Shown in pieces: positions 16,740-26,628 of a stretch of 64,000 nucleotides of DNA (within the stretch, counting starts at the first letter, position 1; every line of letters starts with the position of its first letter). The stretch comes from Paenibacillus sp. BIHB 4019 (GTDB lineage: Bacteria > Bacillota > Bacilli > Paenibacillales > Paenibacillaceae), in the NCBI RefSeq assembly GCF_002741035.1, contig NZ_CP016808.1, positions 4,574,501 through 4,638,500 of the forward strand. Direction: 5' to 3'. Position numbers and translations under genes: made by a program. The notes under the pieces were generated by a model, which saw only the letters and a program-made list of their open reading frames with translations, made no database searches and had not been told where the DNA came from.

Positions 16740-17441
16740 ATGCAAATTATTTATCATGGACATTCAGCTGTGCAGCTCATATCAGGGGACAAGTCGCTGA
16801 TTATTGATCCGTTCATAAGTGGAAATGGGCAGGCGGTTACGAAACCCGAGGAGATTAAAGTGAATGCGGTCCTTCTGACACACGCTCATCAAGATCATAT
16901 TTTGGATGCGGCGCCAATAGCTAAAGCAAATGATGCTCCTGTTGTAGCTAATTTTGAACTAGCGGCTTATATGTCGTGGAAAGGTGTACAGACGATACCG
17001 ATGAATATCGGAGGCACCGTCGATTTAGGCTTTGCGCAGGCCAAGATGGTACCAGCTATTCATACTTCAGGCATTATTGACGAAGAAAAGCAGACGATTA
17101 CATATGGCGGTCTTGCATCGGGGTATGTTCTTCGCTCCGAAGGGCTGACGATTCTGCATGCCGGCGACACCGCATTATTCAGCGATATGAAGCTTATCGG
17201 CGATCAAGAGGTAATAGATGTTGCCTTTATCCCTATCGGCGACCAGTTTACAATGGGACCGCAGGAAGCGCTTCAGGCAGCGGAATGGTACCGGGCTAAG
17301 CTCGTTATTCCTGTTCACTATAATACCTTTGAGCCAATCAGGCAGGATGCCGAAAACTTCGTGCAGGAGCTGGAAGCGCGCGGCCTTAATGGCAAAGTAA
17401 TGGCACCGGGCGACAAGCTCGACATCATTAAACAGACATAA
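16740..17441 (+). CDS. UPF0173-type metal-dependent hydrolase (metallo-beta-lactamase fold)
   Basis: This 233-residue cytosolic hydrolase has the zinc motif THAHQDHILD (about 50-60), a second-shell HAGDTALFSD block and the C-terminal PVHYNTF histidine. The start IIYHGHSAV and the length match the YtkL/UPF0173 family closely, so I chose the ATG at 16740. An ATG at 16689 with a good AGGAG site would add 17 residues and cannot be excluded. The substrate of this family is not established. It ends at a bidirectional terminator shared with the ger operon. Confidence 0.85.
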   Translation: MQIIYHGHSAVQLISGDKSLIIDPFISGNGQAVTKPEEIKVNAVLLTHAHQDHILDAAPIAKANDAPVVANFELAAYMSWKGVQTIPMNIGGTVDLGFAQAKMVPAIHTSGIIDEEKQTITYGGLASGYVLRSEGLTILHAGDTALFSDMKLIGDQEVIDVAFIPIGDQFTMGPQEALQAAEWYRAKLVIPVHYNTFEPIRQDAENFVQELEARGLNGKVMAPGDKLDIIKQT

Positions 17442-17480
17442 GCCAGCATATGAATAAAGCTTTTTTTACCGCTAATAAAC

Positions 17481-17527
17481 AAGACAAGCAGGCCATCCTT
17501 CAAGGACAGCCTGCTTGTCTTATTTTA
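17481..17527. terminator. bidirectional terminator between the hydrolase and the ger operon
   Basis: AAGACAAGCAGG (17481-17492) pairs perfectly with CCTGCTTGTCTT (17510-17521). An inner TCCTT/AAGGA extends the stem, and T-rich bases follow on both sides. Confidence 0.85.
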
Positions 17528-18641
17528 TAGGTCCCATTGCAGCGATTTTGACTTTGGCTTTCACGGTAATATCGGCCTGCGACAGTACTTCTGACCATTC
17601 ATCCTCTGCTTTTTTGTACGCTTGATATTCGTACGCTCTCGCATATACGCCTAGCCCGATGGGATCGATTTTGAGCTTTTGAAACTTGGCGATAAGCGCA
17701 TTGAAATGGGCGGTTACCTGCTGGGAAATCATATCCTCCAGCTGCTTGCTGTCATGATACACATCGAAGGGAAACAGATGCTCGGATAGGCCTACAACCA
17801 TGCTTATTTTTATATCATATTTAAAGCGATTGTTTTTAAAGCCGGTTTTAATTTTGGTTTTGACCTTCCCCGCTGAGAAACTGACCGTATTTGTGGCAAA
17901 CGGCGTTTTTTTAGGCTCTTCCGGCAGCTGGTAGGAAAGACTGAAGCCCGGCAATGCATTTTTTTGCAAAATACGCAGCAGCACCGTTTCCTGAGCATCA
18001 AGCAGCCCCTTGTATATGCCTTCTTGCGACATGAGGGCTGTTCCCTGTATGCGTACTTTGCCGCCGATGATTTTGACCTGGGATGCATAGGGGGTTACCC
18101 CTTTATCCAAAAACTGCCGGTGAAGCTCATGTGCTGTCGTACTGACCGTTTCCGAATGAGAGCTGGTGGAGTCTACCATGCCGCGGAGCAAAATAGGCAG
18201 CATCGGCTGATCAGGCAGATTCAAATACAACATCTCTGGTACGGAGCCATCTACAACAACGACTCGGTCCGTAATCGTGTTTCGAGCGTCCCGGTAGACG
18301 ACGTCCAGCATTTGAAACCAGCCCTCATGCTCCAGCATTCGTTTGCCTATAAGAATAATTTGGTAATTGCGGCCTTGCGTGGAGCCCGCAGTTTGGGCGT
18401 CCTGCTCGGATCTTGACTGCCGCAGCGTTTTGGCGACACCTGTCATTTCGCTGCTTTTCTTTTTAATATTTTTACTGAACACAGGGGCGGTCAAATAAAA
18501 ATGGAATTTATTATTTTTGTCCAGATCCATTCCGAGCACGAGCGGCGTAGTGGCATTTTCCAAATTAAGCTGATCCCCGCAGCTGGCAAGCAGGAGCGAC
18601 ATTACAGTAACGATGGCCAGCCTGGTGATGATACGGCTCAT
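17520..18641 (-). CDS. gerC: Ger(x)C-family spore germination lipoprotein
   Basis: This 373-residue lipoprotein subunit of a germinant receptor sits in the inner spore membrane. The signal peptide ends in the lipobox LLASC near residue 20. The rest matches the GerBC/GerKC type: an N-terminal LVLGMDLD domain, a RDARNTITDRVVVVDG region and a C-terminal domain with the QQVTAHFNALIAKFQ helix. I chose the ATG at 18641 because AAAGGAG lies six bases before it and it begins a proper signal peptide, although the frame is open for 85 more codons. Its ATGA start overlaps the stop of the upstream gene by four bases, so translation is coupled. Confidence 0.9.
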   Translation of the reverse strand: MSRIITRLAIVTVMSLLLASCGDQLNLENATTPLVLGMDLDKNNKFHFYLTAPVFSKNIKKKSSEMTGVAKTLRQSRSEQDAQTAGSTQGRNYQIILIGKRMLEHEGWFQMLDVVYRDARNTITDRVVVVDGSVPEMLYLNLPDQPMLPILLRGMVDSTSSHSETVSTTAHELHRQFLDKGVTPYASQVKIIGGKVRIQGTALMSQEGIYKGLLDAQETVLLRILQKNALPGFSLSYQLPEEPKKTPFATNTVSFSAGKVKTKIKTGFKNNRFKYDIKISMVVGLSEHLFPFDVYHDSKQLEDMISQQVTAHFNALIAKFQKLKIDPIGLGVYARAYEYQAYKKAEDEWSEVLSQADITVKAKVKIAAMGPIK

Positions 18642-19741
18642 GGGCTGCTCCTTTCTTTTCTCCAAAGCTTGCTTAGCCATAAAAAGCAAAGCAGGCAAAT
18701 CGGGAAAATATACTCCATTGCAAGTCCTACCCACGTCAATTGGCTGGCTAGGTAGGTACTGACATTGTAGGTGGGAAAATAAAAATAGGTCCCGACGACA
18801 AGCAAAATGATGAGCATGCGAAGGGGGATCGCGCTGCTTTCCTGCTTGATTATCCAGGAGATGCAGTAGGTTATCAAATACATCGTAGGTATCCAAATGA
18901 GCGAGAAGATGAACAAATAGTAGGCAATGAATGTAACTTCAATGCGTTCTATAAATTTGAACTCAATAGACTTCAGCACGCTAATAACAGGATCATTGTA
19001 AAGCCGGCTTTCCTCCGGACTGAAATAAACGTAGCAAATAATCGTAACGAACAAATACAGCAGCGATGTAAAAGAGTTGGCGATTATAATGCCTTTTGCG
19101 GCATATTGCTTATATTTCAGATAGGGATAAAGCACGAAAATTTCGGCCATGCCCAGCATCGGATATATTGTTGACTCTACGGCAGATAGTACGGGCATCC
19201 AGCCTTCCTTGAAGATTGGAAGCAAATACAGCCAATGGGCGTGTCTCAGCGTGAACAAGTATACAAAGGGAATCCAAAGCGATATCCAAATAACAAGCTC
19301 AGCATATCTCGCCACGATGCGGATGCCATGCCTAACGATGGAATAGGCTGGAATAAGCATCAGCAGCATAAGCGTGGACGACTGCGTATTCGGCAGCAGC
19401 CATGTTTTCGTAACGAGAATGGTGCGTACAAGCCCATCATACATCAGGTAAAAAAAATAGAGCACAAACAGCAAAGCGGCCAATACTCCCGCCCAGCGCC
19501 CCATATACTCCGACAATAGATCAAATAAGGTGCCATCAGGATAATATTTCATGACGGCCACAATGGAAAGGCCAGCGATCAGACTCACCGCCCAACCAAT
19601 GATAATAGCAATCCAGCCATCGGTACCTGCCGATTCAGCCAATCGCCTGGGCAGGCTAAGCACCGCTACGCTTACTTGACTGCCGGAAATGATGGCAATG
19701 AACTGGAAAAGCGTAATTTGCTTTCCAACGTAGCTTTTCAT
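18638..19741 (-). CDS. gerB: GerAB/KB-type spore germination permease
   Basis: This 367-residue integral membrane protein of the amino-acid/polyamine/organocation permease superfamily has about ten transmembrane helices. The family's opening block (ITLFQFIAIISGSQV) is present. In germinant receptors this subunit holds the germinant-binding site. It overlaps both neighbours by four bases (ATGA), consistent with equal expression of the three subunits. The germinant cannot be inferred. Confidence 0.92.
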   Translation of the reverse strand: MKSYVGKQITLFQFIAIISGSQVSVAVLSLPRRLAESAGTDGWIAIIIGWAVSLIAGLSIVAVMKYYPDGTLFDLLSEYMGRWAGVLAALLFVLYFFYLMYDGLVRTILVTKTWLLPNTQSSTLMLLMLIPAYSIVRHGIRIVARYAELVIWISLWIPFVYLFTLRHAHWLYLLPIFKEGWMPVLSAVESTIYPMLGMAEIFVLYPYLKYKQYAAKGIIIANSFTSLLYLFVTIICYVYFSPEESRLYNDPVISVLKSIEFKFIERIEVTFIAYYLFIFSLIWIPTMYLITYCISWIIKQESSAIPLRMLIILLVVGTYFYFPTYNVSTYLASQLTWVGLAMEYIFPICLLCFLWLSKLWRKERSSP

Positions 19742-21236
19742 TCCGTATCCTCCTGTATCCGACTTTGACGTTGTCTTTTTGACTGCTTGGGAGCCGAGCT
19801 GAGCGGACGCTTATCCATAAGCCACAGGGGAACACGGATAATCGTATCCTTCAAATCCGCCAGCCGGACAGGACCAATAGGGCTGCCATAGGCGGTGCCG
19901 AGTGATTTTAGCGCAAGAATATGGCCAATTAACGTCATAAAGCCAATAACTAGGCCAACAAATCCGAACATCGATGCCAAAATCATTAAAATAAAGCGGA
20001 TCAGCCTCACCGCCGCTACCATGTCATAGTTAGGCAGAATGAAGGACGAAATCGCTGTAAAGGCGACGACAATAACCATAACGTTGCTTATGAGCCCGGC
20101 TTGAACGACCGCTTGTCCAATAACGATACCACCGACGATGCCTACGGTTTGTCCGACGGGCGCAGGCAGACGGATACCAGCCTCCCGCAGCAGCTCCAGC
20201 GTAATTTCCATGAGAATCGCTTCAACGAACGGGGGGAAAGGAACCTGTCCCCTTGATTCGCCCAGCGTTAGCAGCAGCTTGAGCGGAATGATCTCAAAGT
20301 GATAGGATACGACGGAAATATAGAAGGCTGGGAGAAACGCTGCCATAAAAAAAGCGAACATGCGCAGCAGGCGAAGAAACGTTGCTATCGTCCAGCGCGA
20401 GCTGTAATCGTCGATATTTTGAAAAAAGGACATGAAAGTGACAGGTGCAATCAGCACGTTCGGAGAACGGTCGACGACAACGGCGCAGCGTCCTTGCAGC
20501 AATTGGGATGCTGCTGTGTCCGGTCGCTCAGTTGTAATCAGCTGCGGGAACAGCGAGAACGGGTTGTCCTCAATAAACTCGCACAGCTCACCCGTATTAA
20601 TGACGGCATCGACATTTATTTGCTGAATCCGTTGCTCCAGCTTAGAAATATACTTCTCGTTTGCAATATCTTCAATGTACAAAATGGAAACGGTTGTTTT
20701 TCCTCGCTGGCCGACCGTGAGCCGCTTAATTTTAAGTCCCCGGTGGGGGATATAACGGCGAATAAGGGCGATGTTCAAATCTCCTGTTTCCAGAAAGCCC
20801 TGATGCGCGCCTTTCAGCGACGATTCAAGCTGGGGATCTTCAATGTTGCGCTGCGGCCACCCCTTCGTATCCAGGGAATAGGCGTGCTCACTGCCATTTA
20901 TAAACAAAAGGCTGTTTCCTTGAAAAAGCGCCAGCTCCACATGCTCCCAATCGTACAAATGCTCCAAATGGCCAATCGTGACAGCAATTTCCTGGATGCC
21001 CACGGTCATTTCCTGCTGAAGGGGGCGCAGTACATCGTCATTAATGGCCGCTTTGTCATTCAACCCATCGATATAGATGAGCAAAGCCTGCTTGTCTGAT
21101 TGTTTAATAGTCAGGTGGCGGATAACCATATCGGGAGTATCGGAAAAAAGCTGCTGGACTTTCTCCATGTTTTCCTGTAAATCGTTGCTGATGCAATCGC
21201 TATGCGGTTTGTTTTGCTCGGTATCGTTATCAGGCA
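19738..21236 (-). CDS. gerA: GerA-family spore germination protein, subunit A
   Basis: This is the first gene of a gerA-gerB-gerC germinant-receptor operon. About 499 residues carry a hydrophilic N-terminal half (to about 285) and a C-terminal half with five or so membrane helices. The GESRGQVPFPPFVEAILMEI block characteristic of GerAA is present. Two ATGs are possible. The one at 21249 touches GGGAGG with no spacer, while the one at 21236 is 12 bases from it, so I prefer 21236. Germinant receptors act in the dormant spore and are normally transcribed in the forespore; I found no clear forespore promoter by eye. Confidence 0.9.
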
Positions 21237-21461
21237 TAGCGGCAGACATCCTCCCTGTTATTTCGCTTAGGTTCAGTTATTTTTTCCAGCAGAGGCAATT
21301 TGTATGCAGGCGAGAAAGGGCGGGCGCTAGAGAGATGGATGCCAGCGGCACTTTTTTTCTATATAATGAATAGCAGCATACCGTAAATTCGGACTAGGCC
21401 CAGCGCTAAACGATCCAAGCTGTGCTTGACCTGCTGCGGCAAATGAGGGAGAATCCGGGAA

Positions 21462-23087
21462 ATGACGACATTTTTGACTGATATTTTATTGGAAATTAAA
21501 CAAGCCAGGCAAGCCTCATCCCCGCCAAGCTGGGCCGATGGCAGTCAGCCGCTGCTAAGCCATACGCTGCTGTATGCGGCGAAAGGCAAAGGAGAGCTCA
21601 TCATAAACGGGGAACGCGAGAAGCTTGCCCGCGATGGTTATTATATTTTTTCACCAAATACGGTAATTGAGCTATCGCTCCGTACAGCTGCTCCAGTAGA
21701 GCTGTGCTGGGTGATTTTTGATTTATTCCGCATGAAGGAGCGGGGGGCGGATCAGCGAGCATATGAGCGAGAGCTGGAGTTCCCGGTAGAAGGGCTTATT
21801 AAGCTCAAAGGAAGCCGCTTCAAGCGGCTGCTTTATTTGCTGACGGCTGAACAGAGCGGTAAGCGGGAGGGCAGCCGGTTTCTGGAGCAGCATTATTTGC
21901 ACGAAATGCTAGACAGCTTTATTGCACATGCGGCTCCCGCTGCGGCGAATGATTTGGAAGAGCGGCTGGGGCTTACGCTGGGCTATATGCAGACCCATTT
22001 TCGCGAAGACATTCGAGTGGATAAGCTTGCTGAAATTGCCCAGCTGCACCCGTCCTATTATTCACAGGTGTTCAAAAAAGTGATGAATAAGACGCCGGTC
22101 GCGTTTCTAACCGATCTGCGGATGAACAAGGCGAAGGAGCTGCTGCTGCTGACGGATAAGCCGATTCATGATATTGCCGGGGATGTCGGCTATGGGGACG
22201 AATTTTATTTCAGCCGCCGCTTTAAGGCAACGAGCGGTTATGCGCCGACGGTTTACACGCGGAATCGGGAGTTAAAAATAAGCTCGCTTTCCTATGCCTA
22301 TACGGATCATCTATTTACGCTGGGATTGGACATTTGCGCGGCTCAGGTTCATAGGCATTTGCCGATTGTGACCAGGGAGCTGGAATTGCCAAAGCATGCG
22401 GTCGATCCTTGGGAAATCGGGCGCCAAATCTTTCTTGAAGCGCAGCCGGATTTGTTTATTTGCAAAGATAATGTGCTGGCGAAGGCGCTCAAGCATGTGA
22501 ATGACGTCGCGCCAATTGTAGGCATACCTTGGACAACGATGGATATATACAGCCATATGAATGAGCTGGCCGAACTGACGGGCAAGCAGGAGGCTGCGAG
22601 AAAATGGCTGGATCGCCATGAACGCAAGGCGGAGCAGATCCGCAGAAGCTTGCTGCGCTCTTTTACCATAGGCACGACAGCGACGATTTGCGCCGCACGC
22701 CAGGAGGAGCTGCGCATTTATGGCACCCGCAACATTGGGCATGTGCTTTATCGCTCGCTGCAGCTTTTACCGCCTGCTAAAATTCGTGAGCAGCTCGCGC
22801 AGCATGCGCCGGGAACGGGCTTCAACTGGGTTTCGATACAGCCTGAGGAGCTGGCCGGTTATGAAGCCGATTATTTGTTTCTCGCTTTCGCAGACGAGGC
22901 GGAGCATAAGCTTCTCGTAGAATTGCTGAAAACGAATGCGGTGTGGAGAAGCTTTCCAGCCGTGAAAAATGATCGTGTCTATTTCCTTGATAAAACAAAA
23001 TGGATCGTCTACGCCCCTTATGGCATAGATTTGCAGTTGGAGGAAGCGAGGCAGTTGCTGCTATCACCGAATAGATTATCGCTGTAA
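21462..23087 (+). CDS. AraC-family regulator with binding-protein-like C-terminal sensor (pair 3)
   Basis: The third regulator of the same type has 541 residues: cupin-like N-terminus, AraC domain (about 168-265, VGYGDEFYFSRRFKATSG) and a binding-protein-like domain (about 270-535) without a signal. That domain resembles binding protein 3 downstream: KISSLSY matches KIASMSI, and KWIVYAPYGIDLQLEEA matches KWLDYSSLGHSMALDDA. It is transcribed toward the permease genes, 127 bases before them, and is the likely activator of that operon. I see no Fur box directly upstream. GGGAGAA precedes the ATG with a long spacer. Confidence 0.87.
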   Translation: MTTFLTDILLEIKQARQASSPPSWADGSQPLLSHTLLYAAKGKGELIINGEREKLARDGYYIFSPNTVIELSLRTAAPVELCWVIFDLFRMKERGADQRAYERELEFPVEGLIKLKGSRFKRLLYLLTAEQSGKREGSRFLEQHYLHEMLDSFIAHAAPAAANDLEERLGLTLGYMQTHFREDIRVDKLAEIAQLHPSYYSQVFKKVMNKTPVAFLTDLRMNKAKELLLLTDKPIHDIAGDVGYGDEFYFSRRFKATSGYAPTVYTRNRELKISSLSYAYTDHLFTLGLDICAAQVHRHLPIVTRELELPKHAVDPWEIGRQIFLEAQPDLFICKDNVLAKALKHVNDVAPIVGIPWTTMDIYSHMNELAELTGKQEAARKWLDRHERKAEQIRRSLLRSFTIGTTATICAARQEELRIYGTRNIGHVLYRSLQLLPPAKIREQLAQHAPGTGFNWVSIQPEELAGYEADYLFLAFADEAEHKLLVELLKTNAVWRSFPAVKNDRVYFLDKTKWIVYAPYGIDLQLEEARQLLLSPNRLSL

Positions 23088-23148
23088 ACCTGAGAATAAT
23101 CCATATGGCAATCTTGAATTATGTCATGTACGGGAAAGCGGGAATCGT

Positions 23149-23177
23149 TATAATGAAGAAGATGATAATGATTATCA
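23149..23177 (+). promoter_or_regulatory. promoter -10 and perfect Fur box for the FecCD operon
   Basis: TATAAT at 23149-23154 lacks a good -35, as expected for an activator-dependent promoter. TGATAATGATTATCA at 23163-23177 is a perfect 7-1-7 Fur box over the transcription start. Confidence 0.85.
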
Positions 23178-23214
23178 ATATTGGTATTCGGGGAGGCTTT
23201 ACGGGTAAAAGCGT

Positions 23215-24219
23215 ATGAAATGGAACAAAGGATATACGATTAGTTTATCGCTTATTGCAGGCTGCGCATGGCTTGTGTTCTCGCTGTTTATAGCGGTGTC
23301 GGGCGGCGCGAAGGAAATAGATTTGCATGCGGTTTGGACGGCTGTTTTCGATTATAATGCCAGCTTGACGCCGCATCAAATTATACATGAGCTGAGACTG
23401 CCGCGCGTATTGGGCGCAGCACTTACGGGCATGGCCTTTGCTGTAGCCGGAGCCATTATGCAAGGGGTAACCCGCAATCCAATGGCGGATACGGGCTTGC
23501 TGGGCGTTAATGCCGGGGCGGCTTTCGTTGTAGCGCTTTGCTTTGCGCTGCTTCCAGCGTTATCCTATTCGCAATTAATGCTGCTATCCTTCGTCGGCGC
23601 TGCTTTAAGCACCTTGTTCATCATGCTGCTGGGCTCGGCGGCTCCGGGCGGGCTTACATCGCTGCGGCTGACGATTGCTGGCGCTGTTGTTGCTGCTATT
23701 TTGCATTCGCTCAGTACTGGCATTGCGATTTATTTTGACCTCAGCCAGGATTTGGCATTCTGGTATGCAGGCGGTGTAGCGGGAATTAAGTGGATGCATT
23801 TGAAGCTGCTGGCCCCCGTTATACTAGCTGGCCTGGCAGGTGCGATGCTGCTCGGACGCCCCATTACGTTTCTCTCTCTTGGTGAAGAAGCGGCGACGGG
23901 TCTGGGCATCAAAACGGCCCGCATCCGCATACTCGGCCTGCTCATTGCTGTAGTATTGGCAGGAGCTTCGGTGTCGGCTGCCGGCTCTATCGCCTTTGTC
24001 GGGCTTGTTATCCCGCATATTGCCCGCCGAATCGTAGGCGTCGATTACCGGTTTGTGCTGCCGTTTTCGGCGCTGCTTGGCGGAAGCCTGCTCGTCTGGG
24101 CTGATTATGCATCGCGTATGGTCAATCCGCCGCGGGAATTTGCCATTGGCGCCATGGTCGCTATGGTCGGCGTTCCTTTTTTCCTCTATTTAGCACGTAA
24201 AGAGAGGAGGGAGCTGTAG
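23215..24219 (+). CDS. FecCD-family iron-siderophore ABC permease, first subunit
   Basis: This 334-residue inner-membrane subunit has about nine to ten helices. The FecCD blocks are all present: LRLPRVLGAALTGMAFAVAG, GVTRNPMADTGLLGVNAGA, the GAIAFVGLVIPH-like SIAFVGLVIPHIARRIVG loop and the C-terminal EFAIGAMVAMVGVPFFLYL. It pairs with the next gene (two-base gap) to form the channel of a siderophore importer. The ribosome binding site is weak. No ATPase gene follows, so the pair must borrow one encoded elsewhere. Confidence 0.93.
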   Translation: MKWNKGYTISLSLIAGCAWLVFSLFIAVSGGAKEIDLHAVWTAVFDYNASLTPHQIIHELRLPRVLGAALTGMAFAVAGAIMQGVTRNPMADTGLLGVNAGAAFVVALCFALLPALSYSQLMLLSFVGAALSTLFIMLLGSAAPGGLTSLRLTIAGAVVAAILHSLSTGIAIYFDLSQDLAFWYAGGVAGIKWMHLKLLAPVILAGLAGAMLLGRPITFLSLGEEAATGLGIKTARIRILGLLIAVVLAGASVSAAGSIAFVGLVIPHIARRIVGVDYRFVLPFSALLGGSLLVWADYASRMVNPPREFAIGAMVAMVGVPFFLYLARKERREL

Positions 24220-24221
24220 TC

Positions 24222-25238
24222 ATGAATCAATCGGCATACCGGGCTCGCAGAGCGATTACAGTAAGCGCCGTCATGTTTATTTTGGCTATTGTGGTCATTA
24301 TAATTGGCTTAAACACAGGGACGATCCGCTTATCGCCGCTTGCGGTTTGGCAGACGCTTATGGGCGGGGGAACGACGGAGGAGCAGATGATTTTGTTCGA
24401 CTACCGGCTGCCGCGCATCCTTGTCACGATGCTTGGCGGCATCGGGCTTGGCGTAGCCGGAGCGGTGCTGCAGGGCGTATCGCGCAATGCGCTGGCTGAT
24501 CCGGGCATTTTGGGCCTGCATGCTGGAGCAGCCTTCGGGCTAATCGTATTTGTCTCCTTCTTTCGGACGATGGAGGGCTCGCTTGCGATGCTCATTCCGA
24601 TGTTTACTTTTGCCGGAGGCAGCGTGATCGCCATCATTATTATTTTGCTGGCGTATGACAGGCAGCGGGGAATTATGCCGATTCGGCTCATTCTTGTAGG
24701 GATTGCGATAGAAGCAGGCGTAAGTGCGATTACGCTGTTCCTCTCTCTTAAGCTTGACCCGGATACGTATGCTTTCGCTGCTCGTTGGCTCGCGGGAAGC
24801 GTGTGGGGCAGAGATTGGATCAACGTCTGGGCGCTGCTGCCGTGGATTGTTATTTTGGTGCCGATCATTTACTTAAAATCGAAGACGCTGGATTTGTTCA
24901 GCTTTGGCGATGAAATCGCTTCAGGCGTAGGCAGCAGCGTTACGCGAAATCGGCTGCTTATGATTATTCTTGCCGTAGCTTTGTCCTGCGCCAGCGTCTC
25001 CATGACCGGCGGCATTGGCTTTATCGGTCTCGTAGCTCCTCATTTGGCACGCAGGCTAGCAGGTCCGCAGCATCGCTATTTTTTGCCGGCGGCGGCTAGC
25101 ATCGGGCTTGTAATACTCGTGGCTGCGGATACGATTGGACGGTCTATTTTTCAGCCAAATGCGATACCAGCCGGTGTCATCGTTGCCCTTATTGGCGGGC
25201 CGTATTTTCTGTACATGCTGTTCAGGAAGAAAGTTTGA
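24222..25238 (+). CDS. FecCD-family iron-siderophore ABC permease, second subunit
   Basis: This 338-residue partner permease of the preceding gene has the same fold and blocks (YRLPRILVTMLGGIGLGVAG, RNALADPGILGLHAGAAFG, GGIGFIGLVAPHLARRLAG). GGAGGGAGC before the ATG lies within the end of the first permease gene. Together with the following binding protein it forms a typical siderophore importer lacking only the ATPase. Confidence 0.93.
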   Translation: MNQSAYRARRAITVSAVMFILAIVVIIIGLNTGTIRLSPLAVWQTLMGGGTTEEQMILFDYRLPRILVTMLGGIGLGVAGAVLQGVSRNALADPGILGLHAGAAFGLIVFVSFFRTMEGSLAMLIPMFTFAGGSVIAIIIILLAYDRQRGIMPIRLILVGIAIEAGVSAITLFLSLKLDPDTYAFAARWLAGSVWGRDWINVWALLPWIVILVPIIYLKSKTLDLFSFGDEIASGVGSSVTRNRLLMIILAVALSCASVSMTGGIGFIGLVAPHLARRLAGPQHRYFLPAAASIGLVILVAADTIGRSIFQPNAIPAGVIVALIGGPYFLYMLFRKKV

Positions 25239-25331
25239 ATTAGACAGGATAACGTTGGAAAAATTTTGCAATCACTAACAGTAGACGCTGAACGGATGTT
25301 CAGACGATGAATACGGGGGACTTAACGAGTT

Positions 25332-26318
25332 ATGAAAAAATCACGGTTTTCTTCTAAAGCGCTGCTGACGCTAATCAGCATAATTGTCATTGCATTGCTG
25401 GCGGCTTGTGGACAGGCTGCCTCGCCACAAAGCACGAATGGGAGCAATGCAGGCCAAGGGGCCGAAGCTGCTTCAGAAGCGAGTGCTTCACCGAGCGCTG
25501 AACAAGTGGAGCCGCATGGACCTGATGTGAAAATTGCCTCCATGTCAATTCATATTACGAACAATCTGCTTGCTCTAGGAATTAAACCAGCTGGCTCGGT
25601 TGTCGGCGGCGACGTGAAGGACTTCCTGCCGCATGTGGCGGATCGTCTGGAAGGCACAGCGAAGCTTGGCGTTGTTACAGATCCGGATATGGAAGCTGTG
25701 CTGGCGCTGAAGCCTGATGTTATCTACATCGATGAAGTGTACTCCGGCGCAGACCTCGCTAAATTCGAGAAAATTGCCCCGACGATTTCCATCGATATGG
25801 ATAATGGCACTTGGAGAGATCATTTAAAGCGGATTGCCGAGCATGTCGACAAGCAGGCGGAAGCGGAGCAATTTATTAAAGATTATGAAGCGAAAGCGGA
25901 TAGCGTGAAGGCGCTTATTAACAGCAAGCTTGGTGCTGATGCCAAGGTGATGGCGATTCGCACAACAGCGAAGGAGCTTCGCGTCATGGGCATGAAACGT
26001 CCGGTAGGACCGATTATGTTCGAGGATTTGGGGCTGATTCCAGCAACGGGCGTTGAAAAAATTACGGATGAGCCTTATGCCGTCATTTCGCAGGAGGTGC
26101 TGCCTGATTTTGACGCAGATGCGATTTTCGTCATCATCAGTAAAGGCAATGAGGCGAAAGCGAATTTCGAGCAGCTGGAGCAAAATCCAGTTTGGCTCAA
26201 TCTAAAAGCTGTAAAGAACAACCATGTCTATGTGCTTGACGGGCAAAAGTGGCTCGATTATTCGTCGCTAGGCCACAGCATGGCGCTTGACGATGCGCAG
26301 AGCCTGTTCGAGAAATAA
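25332..26318 (+). CDS. iron-siderophore substrate-binding lipoprotein (pair 3)
   Basis: This 328-residue lipoprotein has its signal ending in the lipobox LLAAC near residue 26, a short Ser/Ala/Glu linker and a binding domain (about 60-325) with LALKPDVIYID and NPVWLNLKAVKNNHVYVLDG. It is the last gene of the regulator-permease-permease-receptor block and probably the main receptor for the FecCD pair. It resembles the C-terminal domain of the regulator at 21.5 kb. A strong terminator follows. Confidence 0.9.
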   Translation: MKKSRFSSKALLTLISIIVIALLAACGQAASPQSTNGSNAGQGAEAASEASASPSAEQVEPHGPDVKIASMSIHITNNLLALGIKPAGSVVGGDVKDFLPHVADRLEGTAKLGVVTDPDMEAVLALKPDVIYIDEVYSGADLAKFEKIAPTISIDMDNGTWRDHLKRIAEHVDKQAEAEQFIKDYEAKADSVKALINSKLGADAKVMAIRTTAKELRVMGMKRPVGPIMFEDLGLIPATGVEKITDEPYAVISQEVLPDFDADAIFVIISKGNEAKANFEQLEQNPVWLNLKAVKNNHVYVLDGQKWLDYSSLGHSMALDDAQSLFEK

Positions 26319-26384
26319 ACGAATAAGGCAGTGGGCTGGGTTAATAGAACGGTGATGGAATGGAAGTCACCGTCTGATCATCTA

Positions 26385-26423
26385 ATGGCTGCGGAGCGCG
26401 AATGTGCTCTGCGGCCATTTTTT
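26385..26423 (+). terminator. terminator after the FecCD operon
   Basis: A 13-pair stem (26385-26397 with 26406-26418, two wobbles) is followed by six T. The remaining bases to 26628 hold no gene that I can support. Confidence 0.88.
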
Positions 26424-26628
26424 CAAAATATAAGCATCTATTAGGTTCACCTTTAAATATAGGAAAGGATATTGTAACGCTAGTCGTTCTCTATATTTCT
26501 CGGATTGAACGCACTGCGCTGCAAGTGGATGGCGACAGCCGTTTCACCTTGATAATAGTCTTAATATCACAACTAAAAAGTCGGAATACGATTAGCCGGG
26601 GCAGGGCGAAATTCGCTATACTTAGAAG

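Noticed and set aside
20299..21099. 266-codon open frame on the plus strand opposite gerA
   Set aside because: It has no ribosome binding site or domain, and gerA on the other strand is unmistakable.
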